Shown here one piece after another: positions 27,009 through 35,873 of a DNA stretch of 64,000 nt. The position numbers were made by a program, and so were the translations under genes. Below the pieces are notes generated by a model. That model ran no database searches. It was not told the origin of the DNA and was given only the letters and a program-made list of their open reading frames with translations. This stretch comes from Crossiella sp. CA-258035 (lineage in GTDB: Bacteria; Actinomycetota; Actinomycetes; Mycobacteriales; Pseudonocardiaceae): NCBI RefSeq assembly GCF_030064675.1, contig NZ_CP116413.1:2946001-3010000 (forward strand), given 5' to 3'. Positions within the stretch are counted from its first letter, which is position 1; every line of letters begins with the position of its first letter.

Positions 27009-27793
27009 TCCTTGGCCCGCACCATCCGGTAGGCGGTGAAGGCCAGCAGCGCGGCGAACAGCAGCACCGACACCCTGGGCGGCAGCAGCAGCGCCAGCCG
27101 CACCCCGCCGTAGGCCGAGACCACCCCGGCCATCCCGAGCAGTGCGGCCGAGCGCAGATCGGCGTTGCCGCGCTTGAGGTTCTGCACGGTGGCGATGATC
27201 CCGGTCGGGATGACCACCAGCAGCGAGGTGCCCTTGGCCACCACGTCGCTGATGCCGAAGAGCAGGATCATGGCCGGCACCATGATGATCCCGCCGCCGA
27301 CGCCGAACAGTCCGGACAGCGTGCCCACCAGCAGCCCCAGCGCCAGCATCAGCACCGCGCCGCCCACGTCCAGCTCCGCCTCGGCCAGCCGGTGCGGGGT
27401 CTCGAAACCCAGCCGCACCGCGGTGAGCAGCAGCAGCGCGGCGAAGCCGTAGCGCAGCCAGCGCACCGGCAGCACGTGCAGCAGCCAGGTGCCGATCAGC
27501 GCCCCCGCCATCGACCCGGCCGCGAGCAGGGCGGCCACCATCCAGTTGACCGAGCCCTCCATGGCGTAGCCGATGGCGCCGGTGACCGAGATGGGCACCA
27601 CCGCGGCCAGCGAGGTGCCGTGCGCGAGTTTCTGGCCAAAACCAGCCAGCAGCACCAGTGCGGGCACGATCAGCACCCCGCCGCCGACGCCGAACAGGCC
27701 GGAGAGCAGACCGCTGGTCAGCCCGATGGCGAGCAGGGTGAGCGGGGCCTGCCGGAGTGGGGACTGCTGGATCTGGTCTAGCTGGTCGGGCAT
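27005..27793 (-). CDS. TauE/SafE family sulfite/anion exporter
   Basis: 262 residues with about eight transmembrane helices and the repeated TauE/SafE motif in each half (GLLSGLFGVGGGVLIVPAL and GTLSGLFGVGGGIIMVPAM). Such permeases move sulfite, sulfoacetate or other small organosulfur anions out of the cytoplasm. It is divergent from a GntR regulator across 80 bp, which may control it. The substrate is not determined. Confidence 0.93.
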   Translation of the reverse strand: MPDQLDQIQQSPLRQAPLTLLAIGLTSGLLSGLFGVGGGVLIVPALVLLAGFGQKLAHGTSLAAVVPISVTGAIGYAMEGSVNWMVAALLAAGSMAGALIGTWLLHVLPVRWLRYGFAALLLLTAVRLGFETPHRLAEAELDVGGAVLMLALGLLVGTLSGLFGVGGGIIMVPAMILLFGISDVVAKGTSLLVVIPTGIIATVQNLKRGNADLRSAALLGMAGVVSAYGGVRLALLLPPRVSVLLFAALLAFTAYRMVRAKD

Positions 27794-27873
27794 GCGCTTC
27801 CTCGGTTTGGCGGCTGGCGGAACTGGCTACAGTATTTGTGGCGGATTGTTGATATGGCAACTAGGAGGCGCTC

Positions 27874-28569
27874 GTGCCCAGGCCGCGCAAAGAATCGCCG
27901 ACGGCCAAGGTAACCGAGCTGCCCGGACTCAGCGCGCCGACCCCCTTGGGCAACCAGCTCTACCGCCTGCTGGAGGAGGCGATCCTGGACGGCACCCTGG
28001 CGCCGGGTCAGCGCCTGGACGCCGACGAGCTGGCCCGGCACTTCGGGGTCAGCCGGGTCCCGGTCCGGGAGACGCTGCGCGCGCTGGACGTGGCGGGCTG
28101 GATCGAGCAGCGCCCGCGCGAGGGCGCCTGCGTGCGCACCTGGTCTGCCCAGGAGGTGGTGGACCTGTTCGAGGCCAGGACCGTGCTGGAGGGCGAGATC
28201 TCGGCCAAGGCCGCGCTGCGCCGCACCGAGCCGCAGCTGACCAGGCTGACCGAGCTGGTCGCGCTGGGCAGGGAGGCGCTGGACTGCGAGGAGCCGGAAC
28301 GCCTGCCCGGCATCAACGAGCACTTCCACGCCGCGATCGCGGCCTGCGCGCACAACGAGGTGCTGGCCGGCATCCGCGAGAGCCTGGCCAAACGGGTCCG
28401 GTTCTACTTCGCCGCGGTCGCCCCGGCCCGCGGCGCGGACAGCATCGCCGAGCACCAGGCCCTGGTCACCGCGATCCGCAACCGCGACGCCGGCCTGGCC
28501 GCCGAGCTGGCCCGCCAGCACGTCCGCCGCACCCGAGCCGCCCTCGGCGAACTCCTCACCGAAGCCTGA
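27874..28569 (+). CDS. GntR-family regulator, FCD subgroup
   Basis: 231 residues: a GntR winged helix (about 25-95; LYRLLEEAILDGTLAPGQRLDADELARHFGVSRVPVRETL in segments) and an FCD ligand domain (100-225) with the metal-binding-type histidines of that fold (NEHFHAAI, EHQALV). GTG 27874 is preceded by AGGAGG. An imperfect palindrome GTTGATATGGCAAC at 27848-27861 lies in the divergent gap with the TauE/SafE gene. It probably regulates that exporter in response to an organic acid. Confidence 0.9.
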   Translation: MPRPRKESPTAKVTELPGLSAPTPLGNQLYRLLEEAILDGTLAPGQRLDADELARHFGVSRVPVRETLRALDVAGWIEQRPREGACVRTWSAQEVVDLFEARTVLEGEISAKAALRRTEPQLTRLTELVALGREALDCEEPERLPGINEHFHAAIAACAHNEVLAGIRESLAKRVRFYFAAVAPARGADSIAEHQALVTAIRNRDAGLAAELARQHVRRTRAALGELLTEA

Positions 28570-28580
28570 CCCAGCCCCGC

Positions 28581-28634
28581 GTGTTGGCCGTTGTCGTACG
28601 CCGTGTTGGCCGAACTCGTACGGGTCGTTGGCCG
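28581..28634. repeat. 22-nt-period GTGTTGGCCG repeats, three copies
   Basis: Units start at 28581, 28603 and 28625 (the third reads TCGTTGGCCG), with exact 22-nt spacing and the same alternating TT / AA / TT after the core as at 13184-13341. They fill the convergent gap between the GntR gene and the acnR-like gene. Confidence 0.85.
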
Positions 28635-29231
28635 TTACGGCGTCGAGCGGCGGTGCCTGCGCACGGTCTCCTCCACCAGGTCCAGCACCGGGTCCAGGTC
28701 GTCGGCGGGCAGCCCCATCGCCAGGTGCGAGACCAGGCCTTCCAGCACCAGCTCCAGGAACGCGGTCAGCACGTGCACGTCCACGTCGTCGCGCAGGTTC
28801 CCGGCATCGCGCTGCCGTTGCAGGCGGGCCCTGGTGGCCGCGGTCAGCGCCTCGGAGCGCTCGGCCCAGCGGCTGCGGAAGTCCGGGTCGGTGCGCAGCC
28901 GCCGGGAGACCTCCAGCCGGGTGCCCAGCCAGTCCGCGGGGTGTTCGCCGCCCTCGTGCGACTCGTGCTTGAGCAGCTCGCGCATCACCTGCACCAGGCC
29001 CTGCTCGGCGACCACCTGGGCCATCCGGAGCGCGTCGTCCTCGGCCAGGGCCAGGAACAGCGACTCCTTGTCCCGGAAGTGGTGGAAAATGGCCCCGCGC
29101 GACAACGCGGTGGCTTCCTCCAGGCGGCGGACCGTGGCACCCTCGTAGCCATAGCGGGCGAAGCAGCTCCGCGCGCCGTCGAGGATCTGGCGGCGGCGCG
29201 CGTCGAGGTGGTCCTGGCTTACCCGTGGCAC
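28635..29231 (-). CDS. acnR: TetR-family regulator, AcnR-like
   Basis: 198 residues. The N-terminus (PRVSQDHLDARRRQILDGA, YGYEGATVRRLEEATALSRG, AIFHHFRDKESLF) is nearly identical in pattern to AcnR of corynebacteria and mycobacteria, the repressor of aconitase. GTG 29231 was chosen because AcnR proteins begin at this PRVS sequence; the frame is open to TTG 29306. In those genera acnR adjoins acn; here acn is about 19 kb away, and its promoter carries an AcnR-type box. A GTACTG half-site overlaps this start codon, compatible with self-control. Confidence 0.88.
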   Translation of the reverse strand: MPRVSQDHLDARRRQILDGARSCFARYGYEGATVRRLEEATALSRGAIFHHFRDKESLFLALAEDDALRMAQVVAEQGLVQVMRELLKHESHEGGEHPADWLGTRLEVSRRLRTDPDFRSRWAERSEALTAATRARLQRQRDAGNLRDDVDVHVLTAFLELVLEGLVSHLAMGLPADDLDPVLDLVEETVRRHRRSTP

Positions 29232-29271
29232 GGTACTGATCGTGACAGTCCGCACCAGGCCGGTGCAAACC

Positions 29272-29283
29272 GTACGTACGTAC
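29272..29283. promoter_or_regulatory. GTACGTACGTAC palindrome upstream of acnR-like gene
   Basis: A perfect 12-bp palindrome 41 nt before the acnR start; a second loose dyad, ACTG-N7-CAGT (29235-29249), overlaps the start region. Either could be the autoregulatory operator. Confidence 0.45.
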
Positions 29284-29493
29284 TTCACAGTCGCCGCTGG
29301 CAGCAAACGCTTTCATTTCCGCCGTCCGGCCGTTGACAGCCCCGCCGGGCGGTGGTGTTATTCGGCCCGCGGGATTGGAAACTTTATTTACTGTCCCAGT
29401 TGGCCCTGTCGTACCCAGGTGAGTCCGCCAGCTCGCGCACCTCCGCCGCCGCCCCCTGCAGACGACCGCTTCTCCGCAAGCTGTGAGGTAACA

Positions 29494-32055
29494 GTGGCAA
29501 CGAGTCCAGCCCGGTCACGTCGTGTGACCGCGGCCTCCATCGCGGTGGCGCTGGCCGCCTTCGCCGTCTCCGCCGCGCCGGCCGCCAGCGCGGCGCCCAC
29601 CGACTACCAGGCCGAGGACGCGACCATCTCCCAGGGCGTGGTGGAGTCCAACCACGCCGGGTTCACCGGCCGTGGTTTTGTCAACTACACCAACGCGGTC
29701 GGCGGCTACGTCGAGTGGACGGTCAACGCGGCCGCCGAGGGCACGCACGCCCTCACCCTGCGCTATGCCAACGGCACCGCGGCCAACCGGGCCCTGGACG
29801 TCACCGTGGACGGCGCGACCGTGGCCAACGACCTGGCCTTCGGCGGCACCGGCGCCTGGACCACCTGGGCGACCAAGAACATCACCGTTCCCCTGAAGGC
29901 GGGCGCGAACAAGATCAGGGCCACCGCGGTGACCGCCGACGGCGGCCCGAACCTGGACAAGCTGACCGTGGACAGCAGCGACACCCAGGCCCCCGGCGCG
30001 CCGCCGAACCTGCGCGCCACCGGCAAGTCGGCCACCTCGGTCTCGCTGGCCTGGGACGCGGCCAGCGACAACGTCGGCGTCACCGGCTACGACATCTACC
30101 AGCACGGCCAGCTGATGAAGAGCGTCGGCGCGGTGCTGGCGGCCACCGTGGAGAACCTGGAGCCGGACACCCTCTACGACTGGACGGTCTTCGCCAAGGA
30201 CGCCGCGGGCAACGTCTCCCCGGCCTCCAACGCGGTGCCGGTGCGCACGGACCCGGCCCCGCCGGACAACGAGAAGCCCACCGTGCCCGGCGCGCTCCGC
30301 TCACCGGCCAAGACCGCCACCAGCGTCGACCTGGCCTGGACCGCCTCCACCGACAACGTGAAGGTCACCGGCTACGAGATCCTCACCGACGGCACGCAGA
30401 CCGGCACCGCCGACCGCAACACCACCACGCACACCGCGGCGGGCTTGCAGCCGAACAAGGCCTACACCTTCCAGGTGCGCGCCAGGGACGCCGCGGGCAA
30501 CCGCTCGGACCTCACCGCGTCAATCACGGTGACCACCGGAACCAGCGGCGGCACCGGCGTGCCCGAGCCGGGCGCGGTGAGCCAGATCGCCGGTGGCGTG
30601 GACGTGGCCTGGGGCCTGGGCTTCCTGCCCGACGGCTCCGCGCTGGTCACCGAGCGGGAGACCTTCAACGTCCTGCGCGTCACCCCGTCCGGCCAGAAAA
30701 CCGTGCTGGGCAAGATCCCCGGCGCGCAGAGCACCGGCGGCGAGGGCGGCGCACTGGGCCTGGAGATCTCCCCGAACTTCGCCACCGACGGATTTGTGTA
30801 CATCTACCACACGGCCAGCTCCGGCAACCAGCTCGTGCGCGCCAAGCTGACCGGCAACACCCTCTCCGGCTGGCAGACCCTGCTCGGCGGCACCCCGAAG
30901 AGCCGCTTCCACAACGGCGGCAGGCTGCGCTTCAGCCCCGACGGCAAGTACCTGTTCATCTCCACCGGTGACGCGCAGAACGGCCCGAACGCGCAGAACC
31001 TGAACAACAACGCGGGCAAGATCCTGCGCCTGCACCCCGACGGCACCATCCCGGCCGACAACCCCTTCCCCGGCAAGGCGATCTGGAGCTACGGCCACCG
31101 CAACGTGCAGGGCCTGGACTTCGACTCCCAGGGCAGGCTGTGGGCCTCGGAGTTCGGCAACTCCCAGCAGGACGAGGTCAACCTGATCACCAAGGGCGGC
31201 AACTACGGCTGGGACAAGTGCGAAGGCACCTCCGGCAGCGGCTGCGCCGGCACCATCCCACCGAAGAAGACCTGGTCCACCAGCGCCGCCAGCCCCAGCG
31301 GCCTGACCATCATCAACGACCACGTCTTCGTCGCCACCACCAAGGGCGAGCGGATCTACCGGATGCGCATCGACGCCAACGCCAACCTGGTCGAGCAGAA
31401 GGTCTACTTCCAGGGCAGCTACGGCCGCCTGCGCACGGTCGAGGTGGACAAGCAGGGCGACATCTGGCTCACCACCAGCACCGACAAGGACGGCACCCCG
31501 GGCAACGACCGCATCCTGCGCATCGACGTCCAGTACTCCGGCGGCGAACCCCAGCCCGGCGACTTCAAACTGACCAGCACCGCCTTCGCTGACAACGCCA
31601 TGATCCCGGTCCGCCACACCTGCGCCGGCGACAAGGTAGCGGGCCAGGACCCCAGCCCGCCCCTGTCCTGGGGCGCGGGCACCACCGGCGCCAAGGCCTA
31701 CGCGATCGTCTTCGCCGACCGCGTCAACAACGGCAACAAGCTCCACTGGGCGATCTGGGACGTCCCGGCCGCCACCCTGGGCCTGCCGGACAACCTCCCA
31801 GCGGGCTTCACCGTCCCCGGCCAGGGCGGAGCCAAGCAGAAGGCCATGGGCAGCGGCGCCAACGCCCAGAAGTTCTTCGGCCCCTGCCCCGGCGGCAACA
31901 CCAACCCCTACACCTTCACCCTGTACGCCCAGAACACCCCCACCATCCCCGGCCTGACGGCAACCTCCTCCATGGCCCAGATCGAGTCCGCGATCAAGGC
32001 CAACAGCACCGCCAACACCGTCCTGCGCGGCCGCTCCAACGCCAAGGCAGGCTGA
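29494..32055 (+). CDS. Secreted PQQ-type sugar dehydrogenase with CBM, FN3 and PEBP domains
   Basis: 853 residues: a signal peptide (1-33), a carbohydrate-binding module of the CBM6/35 kind (about 36-155; YQAEDATISQG, GGYVEWTV), two fibronectin III domains (about 165-250 and 260-345), a PQQ-dependent soluble-glucose-dehydrogenase beta-propeller (about 360-685; GGEGGALGLEISPNF, GGRLRFSPDG) and a C-terminal PEBP (YbhB/YbcL) domain (about 690-850; CAGDKVAGQDPSPPLSW). GTG 29494 with GAGGT upstream fits the signal peptide; the earlier open frame does not. An extracellular oxidoreductase acting on bound polysaccharide or sugar is inferred. Confidence 0.88.
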   Translation: MATSPARSRRVTAASIAVALAAFAVSAAPAASAAPTDYQAEDATISQGVVESNHAGFTGRGFVNYTNAVGGYVEWTVNAAAEGTHALTLRYANGTAANRALDVTVDGATVANDLAFGGTGAWTTWATKNITVPLKAGANKIRATAVTADGGPNLDKLTVDSSDTQAPGAPPNLRATGKSATSVSLAWDAASDNVGVTGYDIYQHGQLMKSVGAVLAATVENLEPDTLYDWTVFAKDAAGNVSPASNAVPVRTDPAPPDNEKPTVPGALRSPAKTATSVDLAWTASTDNVKVTGYEILTDGTQTGTADRNTTTHTAAGLQPNKAYTFQVRARDAAGNRSDLTASITVTTGTSGGTGVPEPGAVSQIAGGVDVAWGLGFLPDGSALVTERETFNVLRVTPSGQKTVLGKIPGAQSTGGEGGALGLEISPNFATDGFVYIYHTASSGNQLVRAKLTGNTLSGWQTLLGGTPKSRFHNGGRLRFSPDGKYLFISTGDAQNGPNAQNLNNNAGKILRLHPDGTIPADNPFPGKAIWSYGHRNVQGLDFDSQGRLWASEFGNSQQDEVNLITKGGNYGWDKCEGTSGSGCAGTIPPKKTWSTSAASPSGLTIINDHVFVATTKGERIYRMRIDANANLVEQKVYFQGSYGRLRTVEVDKQGDIWLTTSTDKDGTPGNDRILRIDVQYSGGEPQPGDFKLTSTAFADNAMIPVRHTCAGDKVAGQDPSPPLSWGAGTTGAKAYAIVFADRVNNGNKLHWAIWDVPAATLGLPDNLPAGFTVPGQGGAKQKAMGSGANAQKFFGPCPGGNTNPYTFTLYAQNTPTIPGLTATSSMAQIESAIKANSTANTVLRGRSNAKAG

Positions 32056-32270
32056 CCCAGTATTAACCGGGAACCGCTGCCGGGGCGAGGAACATTCACC
32101 TCACCCCGGCAGCGACCCCGGCAACGGCAGCGCCCATTCCAAGCTCGTGCAGAAGTTTTCAAGGGGACGTGGCGGCCGCAAGGCCGGAAACCAGAACAAA
32201 GCAAATCCGCAGGTAGAAAAACGAACAGCGACTTCCCAATAACGCCAGCGCAATACCCACAACAGCGTGG

Positions 32271-32406
32271 CGGTGGATTTCTCGATTTTGTTTGGGGGGA
32301 GGCCATCCCATAAGCTAGCCCAGCGATTGGGCAGGCTTCACCGCCTGCCCCGCAAGCCCAATCAGGGATGGCCTAGGGGCCCCAAACCAAATCGAGAAAT
32401 CCACCG
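32271..32406. repeat. 136-bp foldback element
   Basis: Outer arms 32271-32286 and 32391-32406 are perfect over 16 bp; pairing continues through TTTGGGG and a 9-bp GGCCATCCC / GGGATGGCC helix (32301-32309 with 32365-32373). Inside is a second hairpin (ATTGGGCAGGC around 32326-32336). The 472 bp from 32056 to 32527 hold this element and no ORF. It could be a MITE-like insertion or a strong two-way terminator. Confidence 0.75.
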
Positions 32407-32506
32407 CGACCCAGCGGTGAACCAGCGACACCCCAGCGACCCCGGGCAGCAACCAGATCGACGGAGTGCGAGGTTCACCTTCGCCGTGTAGCTTCGGATG
32501 TCGGTC

Positions 32507-32523
32507 GATCACAAGGGGTGATC
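32507..32523 (+). promoter_or_regulatory. GATCAC-N5-GTGATC dyad over the egtA ribosome binding site
   Basis: 6-bp arms enclose AAGGG, the main part of the egtA Shine-Dalgarno (32513-32518); the GTG start is 32528. As RNA it would place the ribosome site in and beside a hairpin loop; as DNA it could be an operator. Confidence 0.45.
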
Positions 32524-32527
32524 AAAA

Positions 32528-33778
32528 GTGCTGTCGTCCGATACAACAACGTTCGCCGAACCGCAAGCCCAACCGCTCCACGACCGAGCGGAGGCAGAGG
32601 CATATGTCGCTTCTGTCTGCTTCAAAACCGGCCCACCCGCCCTCGTCGGCGTCGAGCTGGAATGGACCGTGCACCACGCGGACCACCCTCGCCGCCCACT
32701 CACCACGGACACGCTCCGTAACGCTCTGGGCACCCACGCGCCGCCCCTCCTGGCGCCGGACAGCCCGCACCACCCGCTCCCGAACGGCTCCCTGATCACC
32801 GTGGAACCCGGTGGCCAGGTCGAGATCTCCACCCAACCGGCGCCGAGCCTGGCGGGCCTGCTGCCCGTGGCCACCGCCGACATCGCCTACCTCGTCGAAC
32901 TGCTCCGCTCGGCCGGTCTCCGGCTGGGCAAGCACGGCATCGACGCGCACCGGCTACCGAACCGCCTGCTCCAGGTCCCGCGCTACGCGGCGATGGAGTC
33001 CGCGTTCAACCGGCGTGGCCCGGACGGCCGGACCATGATGTGCAGCACCGCAGGTCTCCAGGTGTGCGTGGACGCGGGTGAACCCGGCCGGGTCGCCACC
33101 CGCTGGGCCACCGCACACGCGCTGGGGCCGCTGATGCTGGCGGCCTTCGCCAACTCCGCCGAGTTCGCCGGGCGGCGCACCGGCTGGGCCTCGGCCCGGA
33201 TGCGTGCCCTGTTCGGCACCGACCCCAACCGCACCCGCGCCGGCGAGGTCAGTGAGGACCCCGGCGGCGACTGGGCGCGGCGGGTGATGGACACGCCGCT
33301 GATCTGCCTGCGGCGCCCGGGAACCTGCTGGGACGCCCCGCCGGGCCTGACCTTCGGCGCGTGGGCCGACGGCGCGCTGGACCGCCGTCCGACCACCGAC
33401 GACCTGGACTACCACCTCACCACCATGTTCCCGCCGGTCCGCCCGCGCGGGTATCTCGAGATCCGCTACCTGGACACCCAGCCGACCGGCGAATGGGTGG
33501 TCCCGGTGGCGCTGCTGCTCGCCCTGTTCCACCGCGAGTCCACAGTGGACAGTGCGCTGGACGCGGTCAGCGCGGCCGCCGACCGCTGGCACGAGGCGGC
33601 ACGGCACGGGCTGACCGATCCGGTGCTGGCCATGGTGGCGCCACAGGTCTTCGACCTGGCGCTGCGCGCGTTGCCCGAGCTCGGGCTGCCAGCCGCCACC
33701 GCGGCGCTGGTCGAGGAGACAGTGGGGTACCTGTTGGCCGGCCGTGCTCCGGTCGGCGCGGCCGAGGAGCTGGCATGA
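32528..33778 (+). CDS. egtA: Ergothioneine biosynthesis glutamate-cysteine ligase EgtA
   Basis: 416 residues of the GCS2-like carboxylate-amine ligase type (VGVELEWTVHH, EPGGQVEISTQP, YLEIRYLDTQPTGEWVVP). It makes gamma-glutamylcysteine, the sulfur donor for EgtB. It heads the egtABCD operon, overlapping egtB by 4 nt. The GTG start follows an AAGGGG site embedded in a palindrome. The coding sequence contains a perfect GTCCACAGTGGAC palindrome (33538) read as STVD. Confidence 0.95.
   Translation: MLSSDTTTFAEPQAQPLHDRAEAEAYVASVCFKTGPPALVGVELEWTVHHADHPRRPLTTDTLRNALGTHAPPLLAPDSPHHPLPNGSLITVEPGGQVEISTQPAPSLAGLLPVATADIAYLVELLRSAGLRLGKHGIDAHRLPNRLLQVPRYAAMESAFNRRGPDGRTMMCSTAGLQVCVDAGEPGRVATRWATAHALGPLMLAAFANSAEFAGRRTGWASARMRALFGTDPNRTRAGEVSEDPGGDWARRVMDTPLICLRRPGTCWDAPPGLTFGAWADGALDRRPTTDDLDYHLTTMFPPVRPRGYLEIRYLDTQPTGEWVVPVALLLALFHRESTVDSALDAVSAAADRWHEAARHGLTDPVLAMVAPQVFDLALRALPELGLPAATAALVEETVGYLLAGRAPVGAAEELA
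33538..33550. repeat. GTCCACAGTGGAC palindrome inside egtA
   Basis: Exact copy of the palindrome at 8226, here in coding DNA read in frame as S-T-V-D. Confidence 0.8.
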
Positions 33779-35121
33779 CCATCAACCCGATCGAGCTGCC
33801 CATCGAGAAGCTACGCGGATCCGTCGGTGACGCCTTGCAACGCGCCCGCGCCCGCAGCACCACCCTGACCAACTCCGTGGACGAGTCCGAGCTGGTCAAG
33901 CAGCACTCGAAGCTGATGTCCCCGCTGATCTGGGACCTGGCGCACATCGGCAACCAGGAAGAGCTCTGGCTGGTCCGCGACGTCGGCGGCCGGGAGCCGG
34001 TCCGCTCCGACATCGACGAGCTCTACGACGCCTTCAAGCACCCGCGCGCGGGCCGCCCGGAGCTCCCGCTGCTCAACCCGCGCGAGGCCCGGACCTACGT
34101 GCGCGAGGTCCGGGAGAAGGTCCTGGACGTGCTGGACACCTCCCCGCTGGAGGGCGGGCGGCTCCTCGACGGCGCGTTCGCCTTCGGCATGATCGCCCAG
34201 CACGAGCAGCAGCACGACGAGACCATGCTGGCCACCCACCAGCTCCGCGTCGGCGCCGCCGCCCTGCACGCCCCGCCACCACCGGACCCACCGTCCGATG
34301 TGGACGAACTACCGGCCGAGGTGCTCATCCCGGGCGGCCGTTTCGAGATGGGCACCTCCACCGAGGCGTGGGCGCTGGACAACGAACGACCGGCGCACAC
34401 CGTGCACGTGGACCCGTTCTTCCTGGACACCACCCCGGTCACCAACGGCGCCTACCGCGAGTTCATCGCCGACGGTGGCTACCAGGACCAGCGGTGGTGG
34501 ACCGAGGCGGGCTGGGCACACCGCCAGCGCGCGAACCTCTCCGCCCCGCTGTTCTGGCGCGCCGACGGCCACCACGGCTGGCTGCGCCGCCGCTTCGGCG
34601 TGCTGGAGACCTTGCCGGACGACGAACCCGTGGTGCACGTGAGTTTCCACGAGGCCAAGGCCTACGCCACCTGGGCGGGCAAGCGGCTGCCGACCGAGCC
34701 GGAGTGGGAGAAGGCCGCCCGCTTCGACCCGGCCACCGGCCGCTCCCGCCGTTATCCCTGGGGCGATGAGGATCCCGGCCCCGTGCACGCCAACCTCGGC
34801 CAGCGGCACCTGCGACCCGCGCCTGCCGGGTCCTATCCGGCCGGGGCCTCCCCGCTGGGGGTGCGGCAGCTGATCGGCGATGTCTGGGAGTGGGTGGACA
34901 GCGACTTCCGGCCCTATCCCGGTTTCGCCGCCTTCCCCTACCGGGAGTACTCCGAGGTCTTCTTCGGCGGTGACTACAAGATGCTGCGCGGCGGCAGCTT
35001 CGGCACCGACCAGGTCGCGGTGCGCGGCACCTTCCGCAACTGGGACCACCCGATCCGCAGACAGATCTTCAGCGGGTTCAGGTGCGCACGCGATGTCCGC
35101 CAAGGGGAAGTGGACCGCTAG
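33775..35121 (+). CDS. egtB: Hercynylcysteine sulfoxide synthase EgtB
   Basis: 448 residues. The N-terminal DinB-like domain supplies the three iron-binding histidines: His57 (DLAHIGNQEE) and His143/His147 (HEQQHDE). The C-terminal FGE-sulfatase domain (about 180-440; GGRFEMGTS, VTNGAYREFI, LPTEPEWEKAAR, GDVWEWVDSDF) holds the substrate pocket. It joins gamma-glutamylcysteine to hercynine using oxygen. Its ATG overlaps the egtA stop and its stop lies 2 nt before egtC. Confidence 0.97.
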   Translation: MTINPIELPIEKLRGSVGDALQRARARSTTLTNSVDESELVKQHSKLMSPLIWDLAHIGNQEELWLVRDVGGREPVRSDIDELYDAFKHPRAGRPELPLLNPREARTYVREVREKVLDVLDTSPLEGGRLLDGAFAFGMIAQHEQQHDETMLATHQLRVGAAALHAPPPPDPPSDVDELPAEVLIPGGRFEMGTSTEAWALDNERPAHTVHVDPFFLDTTPVTNGAYREFIADGGYQDQRWWTEAGWAHRQRANLSAPLFWRADGHHGWLRRRFGVLETLPDDEPVVHVSFHEAKAYATWAGKRLPTEPEWEKAARFDPATGRSRRYPWGDEDPGPVHANLGQRHLRPAPAGSYPAGASPLGVRQLIGDVWEWVDSDFRPYPGFAAFPYREYSEVFFGGDYKMLRGGSFGTDQVAVRGTFRNWDHPIRRQIFSGFRCARDVRQGEVDR

Positions 35122-35123
35122 GC

Positions 35124-35873
35124 GTGTGCCGCCATCTGGCTTACCTTGGCCCCGCCATGCCCTTGGCCAACCTGGTGCTGACCCCGCCGCACTCGTTGCT
35201 GCGGCAGTCCTGGGCGCCCGCGGACATGCGCGGCGGCGGCACGGTCAACGCCGACGGCTACGGCGTCGGCTGGTACCCCACGCCCGGCGCGGACCCGGTC
35301 AGGCACCGCAGTGCTCGTCCACTGTGGACGGACACCTCGTTCGCCTCCTGGGCGGGCGCGGTGTCCTCGGGCGCGGTGCTGGCCGCGGTGCGCTCGGCCA
35401 CCGTCGGCATGCCGGTGACCGAGACCGCCAGCGCCCCGTTCGCCGACGGGCGCTGGCTGTTCAGCCACAACGGCCGGGTCACCGGCTGGCCGCACTCGCT
35501 GGCCGCGCTGGCCGGGGCGCTGCCGGTGACCGACCTGATGACCCTGGACGCCGCGACCGACTCGGCCCTGCTGTGGGCTGTGCTGCGCAACCGGCTGCGC
35601 GCGGGCGAACCCGCCGCAGCCGCGGTCGCCGACCTGGTCCGGACGGTGGCGGCGGCCGCCCCGGACTCCAGGCTCAACCTCCTGCTGACCGACGGCACGA
35701 GCATCGTGGCCACCACCTGGTGGCACTCGTTGTCCGTGCGCCACACGGGAAGTTCCGTGATCGTCGCCTCGGAACCCTCTGATGAGCGCGACTGGCAGCC
35801 GGTCCCGGACCGGCACCTGGTGGTAGCCACTCCGTCCACTCTGGACACGACTCCCCTAGAGGATCTTCGATGA
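35124..35873 (+). CDS. egtC: Ergothioneine biosynthesis glutamine amidotransferase-like EgtC
   Basis: 249 residues of the class II amidotransferase fold; it removes glutamate from the gamma-glutamyl sulfoxide intermediate. The start was set at GTG 35124 because this exposes Cys2 ([10 protein letters not shown]), the required N-terminal nucleophile; the frame is open to 35082, but a longer form would be inactive. Other signatures are [16 protein letters not shown] and FSHNGRV. It overlaps egtD by 4 nt. Confidence 0.95.
   Translation: MCRHLAYLGPAMPLANLVLTPPHSLLRQSWAPADMRGGGTVNADGYGVGWYPTPGADPVRHRSARPLWTDTSFASWAGAVSSGAVLAAVRSATVGMPVTETASAPFADGRWLFSHNGRVTGWPHSLAALAGALPVTDLMTLDAATDSALLWAVLRNRLRAGEPAAAAVADLVRTVAAAAPDSRLNLLLTDGTSIVATTWWHSLSVRHTGSSVIVASEPSDERDWQPVPDRHLVVATPSTLDTTPLEDLR
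35317..35329. repeat. GTCCACTGTGGAC palindrome inside egtC
   Basis: Exact copy with central T, within the egtC coding region. Confidence 0.8.
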
